Below are positions 55,913 through 64,000 of a DNA stretch of 64,000 bases, one piece after another (the stretch's first letter is position 1; each line of letters starts with the position of its first letter). Origin of the DNA: Parietichytrium sp. I65-24A (lineage: Eukaryota; Sar; Bigyra; Thraustochytrida; Thraustochytriidae). A program made the translations under genes and the position numbers. The notes beneath the pieces are model-generated. The model worked only from the letters and a program-made list of their open reading frames with translations. It did no database searches and was not told where the DNA came from. The DNA lies in the NCBI GenBank assembly GCA_012862575.1, contig BLSF01000034.1:379712-443711 (forward strand), given 5' to 3'.

Positions 55913-58900
55913 ATGGCTGCTGTAGAAGCAGGGAACGTCAAGGTCTCCCTGGACGAGCTCAGGAATGGGGGCCCCCCATCCCCGGAGGAGCTCGCCGGGG
56001 AGTTCAAGGATCACATGTGCGAAGGGGATGTCGTGGTGGCCCGCTTCGCAACTTCGTTCAACTTTGAGGACGCCAAGTCGTCCAATGGGTTGACCAGTGA
56101 GGAGGCTCAAAAACGTCTCAAGATTTATGGCATTAACAAGCTCACCCCGCCATTCCAAAAGCCGGAGTGGCAGCGATTCTTGGAGAAGTTTCTTGACCGA
56201 TTCATTTTGCTGCTCCTTCTTGCGGGCACCCTGTCCATGGCTCTTGCGAAGGAAGACGTTATGAATTTGTACCTTGGAGTTATCCTCTATGTTGTAGTCA
56301 TTGTCGCTTGCACCCTGTCTTACATTGAGGAAGGCAAAGTCTCCTCCTTGATGGACACCTTTAGAAAAATGCTTCCCCAATGCACCCGTGTCATCCGCGA
56401 CGGCGCCATCCGCGAGATTTCTGCAGAGGAGCTTGTTGTTGGTGATGTCGTCCACCTCAAAGGCGGGGATCAGGTCCCAGCAGACATCCGCATCCTGCAG
56501 TGCAACAACATGCGTGTAGAGTGCAGCTCTCTCACTGGAGAAAGTGAGCCAATCGCGCTCAACACCATTACTGCTGATGACCCAACTCCTCCCCATGAAG
56601 CCGTGAATGTCGCATTTTCGAGCTCTCTCGTTCTTGAGGGTGATGGAATCGGCGTTGTCATCCGCACCAGCGATCAGACCCTGCTCGGACGTATCGCAAA
56701 CGTCGCCATGAATGTGAAGAAGGGCAAGACCACTCTTGAGCTCGAGATCGACCGCTTGGTGAACTTTATCTCCGTACTTGCAATCGTCATGGCTGTGGTG
56801 GTTTTCGTGGCATCGGTGGCGCAAGGCACCGACCCAGCATTTGCCTTCGTCAACGGTTTCGTGGTGATCATCATTGCTAACGTCCCACAGGGTTTACAGC
56901 TCACCGTCATGGTGGCTCTCAACGTCAGTGGACGCCGCCTCGCTCGCAAGAATGTCTATGTCAAGTCCCTCAACACCATCGAGACCCTTGGATCTGCCTC
57001 TTGCATCTGCACTGACAAGACCGGGACGCTTACTCAGAACGTTATGAGTGCCTGCCACTTGTGGGTTGGCTGCGAAGTGCTGCACGCCAACCAGCTTACC
57101 CAGGGAGACTCTTCGCGCATGCATTGGGAACGCAATCCTCACCTCGACAACTTGATCAACATCGCAGCCGTGTGCAACAAGGCGGCGTACGACGATCCAA
57201 AGTTCACCCTCTGCGCAAACTCCTTCACCAGCGAACTGCGCCTGCTCAGCTCCACTGACTTGCAAGCCTCCGTCGCAACCTTGGCTGCCCTCTCCAAGCC
57301 TCAGGACGAGAATATGGTTGGCGTTGGCGGAGGTACAAAGGTCGTTGCTGCTGGCCGCCGTGAGGAGTCCATGAGCAAGATTGCAATCCGCGCGAAGATG
57401 AGCTCTACATCTGTCATGACTGGCCGTGCACGCACTAACCGCAGGCCATCCCTTGCCCGTGGATCCTCTGCTCGCGGCATCCCTCCATCCGACCCAACTC
57501 AGATCCCTGGAACTACTGGAGATGCATCCGACGTCGGTCTCATGAAGTTTTGCGACCAGATCACCCCGATCTATGCTGTTCGTGAGCAACATGATGTAAT
57601 CTGCGAAGTGCCTTTCAACTCTACCAACAAATACTCGTGCTGCATTCTCCGCCCAAGCGCAACCGATCCTGACCAACGCCGCCAGTTGTGGATCAAGGGA
57701 GCTCCAGAGATTGTCCTGGCCATGTGCACCATGTTCGAGCAAGATGGAAAGACCCTCCAGATTGATGACACCTTCAAAGAGAAGTACGACCAGGCCTACC
57801 GCTCTTTCGCAAAGCAAGGTGAGCGCGTTCTCGGATTCGCCAAGACTCGTCTTGACGCGACCACCTTCGGACCGGATCACGATCATCACTACGTTGCTGG
57901 AACCGAAGCATTTCCAAAGCTCAGCGAGCTCACGTTCACCGGCCTCATTTCGCTCGTGGATCCACCTCGAGACGGAGTCAAGGAGGCCGTTGCAACTTGC
58001 CGCAGGGCTGGTGTCAAGGTTATCATGGTTACCGGCGACCACCCTTTGACCGGAGAGGCAATCGCTCGCAAGGTGGGTATCATCGGAGACTTTTTCACCG
58101 CAGACGAACTCGCAGAAGCACAGGGAACCAAGCCAGAGGACATTCCTCAGGACATGGTCGGCGCAGTCGTTGTCCATGGACACAAACTCAACGGCAAAGA
58201 CGAAGCGTACTGGGACCACCTCCTCTCTCACCAGGAGATCGTTTTCGCACGCACTACTCCGGAGCAGAAGCTCGAGATTGTCAAGAACTGCCAGCGCCTT
58301 GGAGAGGTTGTTGCTGTGACTGGAGATGGTGTCAATGACGCCCCAGCTCTCCGCCAAGCAAACATTGGTATTGCCATGGGAACTGTCGGAAGTGATGTGT
58401 CTCGTAACGCTGCGAATGTCGTCCTTGTTACCAATGACTGGGCTTCCATTGTTGTCGGAATCGAAGAAGGTCGCGTCATTTTTGATAACCTGGTCAAGTC
58501 CATTGCGTACACTCTCACTCATCTTTGGCCAGAAGTCTTTCCTTCCATCCTGGCACTCGTGTTCGGCTTCCCATTTTTCATTTCCTCCATCCTCGTTCTT
58601 ATGATCGATCTTGGAACCGAGATGTTCCCCGCCGTTGCGCTCGCCTACGAAGGACCAGAGCCTGGTCTTATGTTGCGCCCTCCAAGAGATATGGAGAATG
58701 ACCGTCTTGTTACTAAGCCTCTTCTCGCATACTCTTACCTTGAAGCAGGAATTGCTGAGCTCTCTGCTGCCATGCTCGGTGCCTTCTTCGTTCTTTGGCA
58801 GCACAACATTCCATTCGGTGAGCTACCATTCTCCACCGGCAAGTACTTTAATGGAACTGAATTCTGCGCATCGCTTACCGCTACCGATGGAACAAAACTC

Positions 58901-59254
58901 AATTGCCAAGAACAGGAAGACATTCTCAACGAGGTTCACGCTGGATACTTTATCGGCCTCGTCGGTTCCCAAGCGCTTCACATCTGGGTTCTGCGCTCCC
59001 GCCAGGTCCCAATTTGGCAGCTCGACTCGTGGAACGTGGTTGCAATCTACGGTGTCATCATTGAGGTGCTCATCCTTGCATTTATCGTGTACATGCCATT
59101 TTCCCAGGGCTTCTTCACCACCGCGAACCCACCTCCGGTTGTGTGGACGACTCCGCTCATGTTCGCTGCCATTATCTGGCCATTCGTGGAGGGACGCAAG
59201 ATGGCCGTACTTCGCAACCCTTCTGGTTGCACGTCCAAGTTCTTCTCCTGGTAG
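55913..59254 (+). CDS. P2C-type (Na+/K+-ATPase-like) P-type ATPase alpha chain
   Basis: 1,113 residues, intronless. All catalytic motifs are present: L-T-G-E-S (actuator, T208), D-K-T-G-T-L-T (phosphorylated Asp368), K-G-A-P-E (nucleotide binding, K595) and T-G-D-G-V-N-D-A-P (hinge, T803). Sequence around them (I-E-T-L-G-S-x-S-x-I-C, S-I-A-Y-T-L-T, I-D-L-G-T-x-M-x-P-A) is that of Na/K- and H/K-ATPases, with about ten membrane helices. Several cation-site residues differ: Gln326 for the TM4 Glu, His870 and Leu871 in TM5 for Ser and Asn, Glu903 for the second TM6 Asp; Tyr866, Glu874 and Asp899 are kept. The nucleotide domain has an extra Ser/Arg-rich insertion (about 460-535). A plasma-membrane cation pump is likely; which ions it moves is unclear. 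No beta subunit is in the window. Confidence 0.9.
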   Translation: MAAVEAGNVKVSLDELRNGGPPSPEELAGEFKDHMCEGDVVVARFATSFNFEDAKSSNGLTSEEAQKRLKIYGINKLTPPFQKPEWQRFLEKFLDRFILLLLLAGTLSMALAKEDVMNLYLGVILYVVVIVACTLSYIEEGKVSSLMDTFRKMLPQCTRVIRDGAIREISAEELVVGDVVHLKGGDQVPADIRILQCNNMRVECSSLTGESEPIALNTITADDPTPPHEAVNVAFSSSLVLEGDGIGVVIRTSDQTLLGRIANVAMNVKKGKTTLELEIDRLVNFISVLAIVMAVVVFVASVAQGTDPAFAFVNGFVVIIIANVPQGLQLTVMVALNVSGRRLARKNVYVKSLNTIETLGSASCICTDKTGTLTQNVMSACHLWVGCEVLHANQLTQGDSSRMHWERNPHLDNLINIAAVCNKAAYDDPKFTLCANSFTSELRLLSSTDLQASVATLAALSKPQDENMVGVGGGTKVVAAGRREESMSKIAIRAKMSSTSVMTGRARTNRRPSLARGSSARGIPPSDPTQIPGTTGDASDVGLMKFCDQITPIYAVREQHDVICEVPFNSTNKYSCCILRPSATDPDQRRQLWIKGAPEIVLAMCTMFEQDGKTLQIDDTFKEKYDQAYRSFAKQGERVLGFAKTRLDATTFGPDHDHHYVAGTEAFPKLSELTFTGLISLVDPPRDGVKEAVATCRRAGVKVIMVTGDHPLTGEAIARKVGIIGDFFTADELAEAQGTKPEDIPQDMVGAVVVHGHKLNGKDEAYWDHLLSHQEIVFARTTPEQKLEIVKNCQRLGEVVAVTGDGVNDAPALRQANIGIAMGTVGSDVSRNAANVVLVTNDWASIVVGIEEGRVIFDNLVKSIAYTLTHLWPEVFPSILALVFGFPFFISSILVLMIDLGTEMFPAVALAYEGPEPGLMLRPPRDMENDRLVTKPLLAYSYLEAGIAELSAAMLGAFFVLWQHNIPFGELPFSTGKYFNGTEFCASLTATDGTKLNCQEQEDILNEVHAGYFIGLVGSQALHIWVLRSRQVPIWQLDSWNVVAIYGVIIEVLILAFIVYMPFSQGFFTTANPPPVVWTTPLMFAAIIWPFVEGRKMAVLRNPSGCTSKFFSW

Positions 59255-60105
59255 AAAAGAAAAATGTGAAAAGGGGTTTCGGCGCTTTCGCACGTTCGCA
59301 GTCATTTCATTCTTCTAATTAAACAGAAAACAACTCTTCTCGTTCAATTAAACAAACTATCCCCAATTCTACAGCAACTGAATCCACTTTCACTCAATCT
59401 CCGCTCTGCTCTTTCTAATAGAAAAGATCCTTGCGTCTCCTCTATCCATCTATCTCTCTCTTGGTCGTCATCTCATCATCTTTGAAAGATCTCTGAAAGC
59501 ATGACATTGTTTCACTCTAAATCAAAGTACCGGTAGCATGTTCGTTTCTGTTCGCTCGCATCCGAATGCATCGAGGAACACAAACGAAGTTCTTCGGGGG
59601 TCTATCCCGAGAGATAGTGCAACTCATAGCAAATACAGTACACTTCCTGAGGGTCAAGATTGAGCCTAGGAGTTCCCAGCGGTCCCCGCTAAGTTAGAAG
59701 CGCATGCTCACACACACACACTGTGCTGTATGTACGATTGCGAACTGCGGATATATATACAAGAGTTGGGCGTTAAGTTATCGTTTGTTTATGTTCATTG
59801 AAAAGGTTTTGCGAGTTTTGAAGAAGAAGAAGAAGAAGAGTAGAGAGAATCGAGCAAGTCGAAAACGATCGGGGATTAACAAAGTGTAGGTAGCTTCGAT
59901 CTCTCCTTGGACTCCCCAAATCTCAATCTCAATCTCAATCTCAATCTCAATCTCAATCTCAACTTGCAAGCCTCGGCTCATCGTTCGTGCGTGATAGTAG
60001 CAGCGCGAATCTGGGGCGAATAGTAGCAGCGTTTTGTAGGTCTGCATTTGATTCTTGGTTTGGTTCCGTGGTTGGTGTGCTTGTGCTTGTGCGCACAGAT
60101 GGGGA
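59255..60105. other. Intergenic spacer with (TCTCAA)n repeat
   Basis: 850 bp between ATPase and the Gln-rich gene. Contains the hexanucleotide array at 59921-59962 and a GAAGAAGAA run (about 59820-59838). No gene seen. Confidence 0.5.
59921..59962. repeat. (TCTCAA)n hexanucleotide microsatellite
   Basis: About seven perfect 6-bp units, 145 bp upstream of the next start codon. Confidence 0.9.
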
Positions 60106-61893
60106 ATGGATTCGCGCGCCAGCTCCCGAGCGCCTCCCGTCCGCCCACTCGTCATTCCATTTGATCCGTCTGTGCATCAGCGCCCTCTCACGCCGCCATT
60201 GCGCTCGCCTGGCCCGCCACCACCATCACCAACAGGTTTCGCTGCGTCGCAGAACGCAAATTCCTTTGCGGGAAAATCGTCGACGGCTGCATCCGGGAAA
60301 GAGCGGTCTGATGGCTCACAGATGAATGCTGACGTGGCTGGGAATGAGCAAGAGCGGCACCAGCACACTGCTCGCCATTTTCAACAGCATCAGCATCAAC
60401 AGCTGCGGCATCAGCAACAAAACGTGCAACAGCAAAACAAACAACAAGGACAACAACTACAAAAGGGCCAAGTTGAGCCGGAAAGTCTGCATCAAGCTAA
60501 TCAACGGCAGAATGGAAATCGTCTCTCTAGCCTTCCTGCGCCGCCGCCTTTGATTATCCAGCCGCATAGATTGGCTCAGAACACAACAGGCGTGAACAGC
60601 GGTGGATGGACAAGCGTTTCGGGCACTCCATTGTCTGGGGTGGCGAGCGAAGATACACCACACTCTACGGGACTTACCAGCCATGGAAGCTGGGGAAGTT
60701 TCTCTGCAGCAGCGATGGAGAGGAACAGACAGGCGGGCTCTCGCTGGCAGGAACAATCCACAAACTCAGGCACGAACCCGAACTCGACTGGAACTTGGAA
60801 TAGTCACCAGCAGTCTGGGACGAATCCGCTTACTGGGCTCAGGCAGAACTCTGCCAAGCACGAGCGAGCGGCGCAGCATAGTCAACTTGCGACTGATTAC
60901 CGGCATCATGAGCACCAGGCGCCGGAGTTTCTCGTTCCTGTCGGGCTTGGCCACGTGCAAGGCGATGTTGCAGCTCAGCAGGAGTGGGAAGGGAGGCATT
61001 ACGTGCGGCCAGCTGTGGCCGGAGTGGAAGGGCTAGAGGACCTTCACATTGGGGCATCTGAGGATGACGAGGATGGAGAAGATGTTGTAGAAGGCTCACG
61101 CGGGGATCTCAATGAAATTGAGGATATTGATCTCTCAGAATGGGGAAGCACTGGGGACCCGTACCAACGCAGGAACGATAATCTTGTGGCACTTCAAGAG
61201 CTGCTCGGTGCGCAGATTGGAGGGCGCGGTGGCGCAAGCGGGCCACAAAATTTCAAGGTTTCCGAGAAGGGCAGCGGAGTAGCTGGAGGAGGGAGTAGAT
61301 TGTTTACCCAGATCTTATCGTCTACCCAGCCACCGGTGGAGTCTCCGGTCGCGGGGGGCATAGCTCCAATGGGGTACTCCAGTTCTGAGATTGCCGCAGC
61401 AGCCACCGCGAAGAGAGCGCACACTACGGCTCTGGCTTTCAAGGAGTATGCAGAGGAGCTGGAGAGCAAACTCGAGCTCGCGAATGCCCACCATTTGCTG
61501 CTGAAAGATCGTATCCACGTTCTCGAATTGCATCGAGTTTTGCTTGGAATTCTTGCGGCAACCGCAGTCCCTGTTGCCGCGTTCGTAATGGCATTGCATT
61601 TTGTCAATTTGGAGGACATGGAGATCTCTCCGGTCTTTTTCGCTTTGTGGCTCGGACTGGTGGTGGTACTTTTATTCGCTCTTGTGAGCTTGCTCAGGCA
61701 GGTCCGCGGCAAGCTGAACGAACCCGTCACCGCAGATGTACGCAAGCTGAAATCAATTGCAGACAAGGTAGTCTCCGGCCACAATGTTTACCAGTCGGCG
61801 GCAACAATCCCAGCCAACGGGAATCTAACAGGCGCATCAGATTCCTCTGGAGCAATTCGAAAACGTCGCACCACGTCTAAACTAAGTGTATGA
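60106..61893 (+). CDS. Gln/Ser-rich protein with two C-terminal membrane helices
   Basis: 595 residues, ATG at 60106 (M-D-S-R-A-S-S-R); upstream in-frame sequence has no ATG. N-terminal 160 residues are Pro/Ser then Gln/His/Asn-rich (residues about 85-145). The middle is Gly/Ser/Asn-rich with no recognised domain, followed by an acidic patch (E-D-D-E-D-G-E-D, about 325-345). A short helix (A-L-A-F-K-E-Y-A-E-E-L-E-S-K-L-E-L-A-N, about 445-470) leads to two hydrophobic helices (about 485-508 and 515-540) with a short loop, then a basic tail. The hairpin arrangement suggests a tail-anchored or reticulon-like membrane protein with a disordered cytosolic N-terminus; this is inference. Family not recognised. 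Converges with the ATP synthase b gene. Confidence 0.65.
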   Translation: MDSRASSRAPPVRPLVIPFDPSVHQRPLTPPLRSPGPPPPSPTGFAASQNANSFAGKSSTAASGKERSDGSQMNADVAGNEQERHQHTARHFQQHQHQQLRHQQQNVQQQNKQQGQQLQKGQVEPESLHQANQRQNGNRLSSLPAPPPLIIQPHRLAQNTTGVNSGGWTSVSGTPLSGVASEDTPHSTGLTSHGSWGSFSAAAMERNRQAGSRWQEQSTNSGTNPNSTGTWNSHQQSGTNPLTGLRQNSAKHERAAQHSQLATDYRHHEHQAPEFLVPVGLGHVQGDVAAQQEWEGRHYVRPAVAGVEGLEDLHIGASEDDEDGEDVVEGSRGDLNEIEDIDLSEWGSTGDPYQRRNDNLVALQELLGAQIGGRGGASGPQNFKVSEKGSGVAGGGSRLFTQILSSTQPPVESPVAGGIAPMGYSSSEIAAAATAKRAHTTALAFKEYAEELESKLELANAHHLLLKDRIHVLELHRVLLGILAATAVPVAAFVMALHFVNLEDMEISPVFFALWLGLVVVLLFALVSLLRQVRGKLNEPVTADVRKLKSIADKVVSGHNVYQSAATIPANGNLTGASDSSGAIRKRRTTSKLSV

Positions 61894-62302
61894 TATATTA
61901 ATTGCAGTAAGCGCTGCCTGGCTCGCCACGGGCCTGCTTGAACGATACCGGGATTTTTTAAAAAGACTTGCTTGACTGACATTTATTCATTGAAAGAACT
62001 TTTTGTTTGCGATTGATGTCTTTCTTGATCAAAAGAAAAAAGAATAGAGAGAACGATTCAGACAAAACGACTGCTATTGTCCAAAACAGGCAAACTGTGC
62101 AGAGAAAAAAAATCAGAATTCAGCTCATTCTTCACCTATTTCCTCGAACAGGTCGGTCATCAGCACACCCGCGATAAAATTGACAAGCAGAGTCAAACGC
62201 CTCACACTCCTGCGCTATAGAGACAGACTCCGCATTCACAAATTTGCGGGTACCCCGTAGAGAAAAGAATTTTCAGTGTATTTTTTAAAAAGAGGAGAGC
62301 GA
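61894..62302. other. Convergent spacer
   Basis: 410 bp between two 3' ends. AT-rich, with TTGATCAAAAGAAAAAAG (about 62023-62041) and one AGAATTCAG word. No gene seen. Confidence 0.45.
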
Positions 62303-63202
62303 TTAAGCCGAGAGGGTTGCGGTTTTTGGTACTGGGAACACAGATGGGTCAATTCCATCACGGCGAGCGATAGTCTCGATCGACTCCTTGATCTCCTGGT
62401 AGTCTTCTTCAGAAAGCTTGATCTGCTTGCCAGCAGCCTTCTTGGAGGTGGCCTTCACGTCAGCAAAAAATTTCGAGTACAAGTCGGAGACGGTGGAGTC
62501 CCTCTTGGCGCCCTCTGGGTTGGAAAGAGCAGCGATGGCAGAGTCAATAGCCTTGGTCTTGAGGGAGGCGTCCGATCCGGAGAGGTAAGTGCTCTTAACA
62601 GTGGAGGTAGCCTTCTCCACCAAAAACTTGCGGGTGTCTTCAGCAGCGCTGCTCTCAAGGTGAGCGACAGTGTCCAGCTGCTTTACAAAAGCATCACGGA
62701 CAGCCTGGCGGAGCTGGTTCTGCGCGCTGGAGGCGCTCTGCTCCATGAGCTTGTTGCCGCCCTCAAAGAGGTGCTTGATGTCCTCAAACACAGCTGTCTG
62801 GCGCTTGTGCGCTTCGAGAGCGAGCTTGAGAGCATCGATCTCAGCCTGCTCGAGAGCCTGGTGCTGCTTTGCGACCTCTGCCTTGGTCTCGTCGAGCATC
62901 TCGGCGATGATTGGGCCTCCCCTCGAGTACACGGTACCGCAAAACAGCACCCACAGAGCCAGAAGCTGCGACTCAGCGTCGAAGTGGTACAGCCCGGTCA
63001 AACTAGCAAGACTAAACCCTCCCACAGTGAGTGGCACGTATCTGCTTGGGTCGGTGAGCTTGTACTTCTCCACCATGCTTGGTGGCAATGGCTCCTCATC
63101 CTGCTTTCTCAGTGGCATGCCGCCATGCAAATGCCTGCTGCCTGCCAACGCACGCGCTGACATTTGGCTGCGCGCCACGCGCACTCCGATCCTGCCCAAC
63201 AT
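62303..63202 (-). CDS. ATP4: Mitochondrial F1Fo-ATP synthase subunit b
   Basis: 299 residues, single exon, ATG at 63202. The N-terminus (M-L-G-R-I-G-V-R-V-A-R-S, then S-A-R-A-L-A-G-S-R-H-L-H) is a typical mitochondrial presequence. Residues about 60-95 (V-G-G-F-S-L-A-S-L-T-G-L-Y and L-L-A-L-W-V-L-F-C-G-T-V-Y) form the two membrane segments, followed by G-G-P-I-I-A-E-M-L-D-E and a long Ala/Gln/Glu/Lys helix (about 100-230), the peripheral stalk. This layout matches subunit b (ATP4/ATP5PB), which holds the catalytic head against the rotor. Some protists encode this subunit in the mitochondrial genome; here it is nuclear. Length is greater than animal subunit b (about 210-256) because of a longer C-terminus. 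Confidence 0.8.
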   Translation of the reverse strand: MLGRIGVRVARSQMSARALAGSRHLHGGMPLRKQDEEPLPPSMVEKYKLTDPSRYVPLTVGGFSLASLTGLYHFDAESQLLALWVLFCGTVYSRGGPIIAEMLDETKAEVAKQHQALEQAEIDALKLALEAHKRQTAVFEDIKHLFEGGNKLMEQSASSAQNQLRQAVRDAFVKQLDTVAHLESSAAEDTRKFLVEKATSTVKSTYLSGSDASLKTKAIDSAIAALSNPEGAKRDSTVSDLYSKFFADVKATSKKAAGKQIKLSEEDYQEIKESIETIARRDGIDPSVFPVPKTATLSA

Positions 63203-64000
63203 TCTGTCCTCAACCTTCTCCTTATTTGGTGTTCAATCTCTCTCTCTGCCCACAATCTGAACCTATTCTCGCGCAACTATCGCTCTTCTCGCGCGGCCTC
63301 TGCGTTCGCCGCTCCGGTTTTTCACAAAGTCCGAATCGCCCTCGACGTACGCTCTTTGCTCGGCAGCTCTCCTCCGGGGCTAGGTCTTTTTGGTAGATGG
63401 GGATAGCACTGCCCCTGCAGCGTAGAGTACCATCGAGTCCGACTAGGTGGAGAAGGACTATGGAAGATGGTAGATGAGAGTAGCGATCGACGTGGATCTC
63501 ACCGCGCGTCGTAGCCGCAGACCGGAGTAGAGTTTGTGGTGAGTGGGATTACCCTCTGCTATTCGAGCTTAGTTGCTGCATATGGTACCTCTTCTGCATT
63601 TAAGGAGTTACAGTGGTGGCATCGTGACGCTAAGCGTAATGTGTACGGATGTGTGATTAATGGTGTATAATTAGGTTTTGTATGTGCAGCAAAGAAATTT
63701 AAGGTGGGGCAGTGCGGGAGGTAACCTAACCCTCACCAGCCAGTGCGGCCGCCCCTGAAGTGCGTGATAAAATACCCTCGATAGACGCTTTAACGAGATC
63801 AATGGAATGGTAGTTTGATCAGGAAGGCTTCCATTATTCCTTGAATCTATCCAAGATGGTTCTAACAAATACCTACCAGATCGACTATCTTTTGACTGTT
63901 ACAATGAATGTTGATTCCACAGTCAATGTTCATTGACAGTGAATAAAGGCTATGAAGGCCATGCGAAACCGACGACCACTTTTCACATGCAATGAAACGC
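63203..64000. other. Terminal intergenic region
   Basis: Upstream region of the ATP synthase b gene (minus strand), and sequence to the window edge. No gene or RNA that I can support. Confidence 0.45.

Noticed and set aside
56894-58804. Long minus-strand frame opposite the P-type ATPase
   Set aside because: It mirrors the codon bias of the ATPase gene and encodes no recognisable protein; the plus-strand product has every ATPase motif.

Overview
This window is nuclear DNA from a eukaryote, most likely a free-living unicellular protist or alga. The evidence is spliceosomal introns with GT..AG ends (64-123 nt in the repeat gene, 75-118 nt in most others), a tRNA gene interrupted by an intron after position 37, a peroxisomal acyl-CoA oxidase ending in SKL, mitochondrial proteins with targeting-like N-termini, single-gene transcription units on both strands, and long gene-free stretches rich in microsatellites. 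I could not fix the lineage. Plant-type AP2 domains, an animal-type Na/K-ATPase relative and a nuclear ATP synthase subunit b occur together, which fits several algal or stramenopile-like groups.

Layout. 1-4.1 kb holds a direct-repeat array of an AP2-domain gene: one complete copy and two 5' copies that both stop at a single N. 4.9-6.0 kb is a BTB-like protein. 6.0-12.1 kb has no gene I can support. 12.1-13.9 kb is a second AP2 protein of very different architecture. 14.4-15.1 kb is an XK-related-like membrane protein. 16.8-20.7 kb (minus) is the most striking locus: a 22-exon leucine-rich-repeat gene in which each repeat is its own 84-nt exon and every intron is phase 2. 21.9-26.4 kb carries ZSWIM7/SWS1, acyl-CoA oxidase and a mitochondrial DUF1279/FAM210-like protein.

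29.2-30.3 kb is an unidentified protein with a PH-like core. An intron-containing tRNA-Ala(UGC) follows. 31.1-37.6 kb (minus) has RINT1/TIP20, an MFSD5-type transporter and REI1/ZNF622. 39.3-45.9 kb is VWA8. 46-52 kb holds a small membrane protein, a CCHC zinc-finger protein, a four-helix membrane protein, NUDCD2 and a large polytopic membrane protein. Around 52-53.3 kb are incompletely resolved exons. 55.9-59.3 kb is a P2C (Na/K-type) ATPase with altered ion-site residues. 60.1-61.9 kb is a Gln-rich membrane-anchored protein, and 62.3-63.2 kb (minus) is mitochondrial ATP synthase subunit b.

The genes do not form a pathway. They are mostly housekeeping functions (ribosome biogenesis, vesicle tethering, peroxisomal and mitochondrial metabolism, ion transport) with two lineage-specific elements: the AP2 array and the modular LRR gene. 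Most genes have 0-4 introns, so the 21-intron LRR gene stands out. I derived all spliced models by joining GT..AG sites in compatible phase by eye; RNA evidence would settle them.
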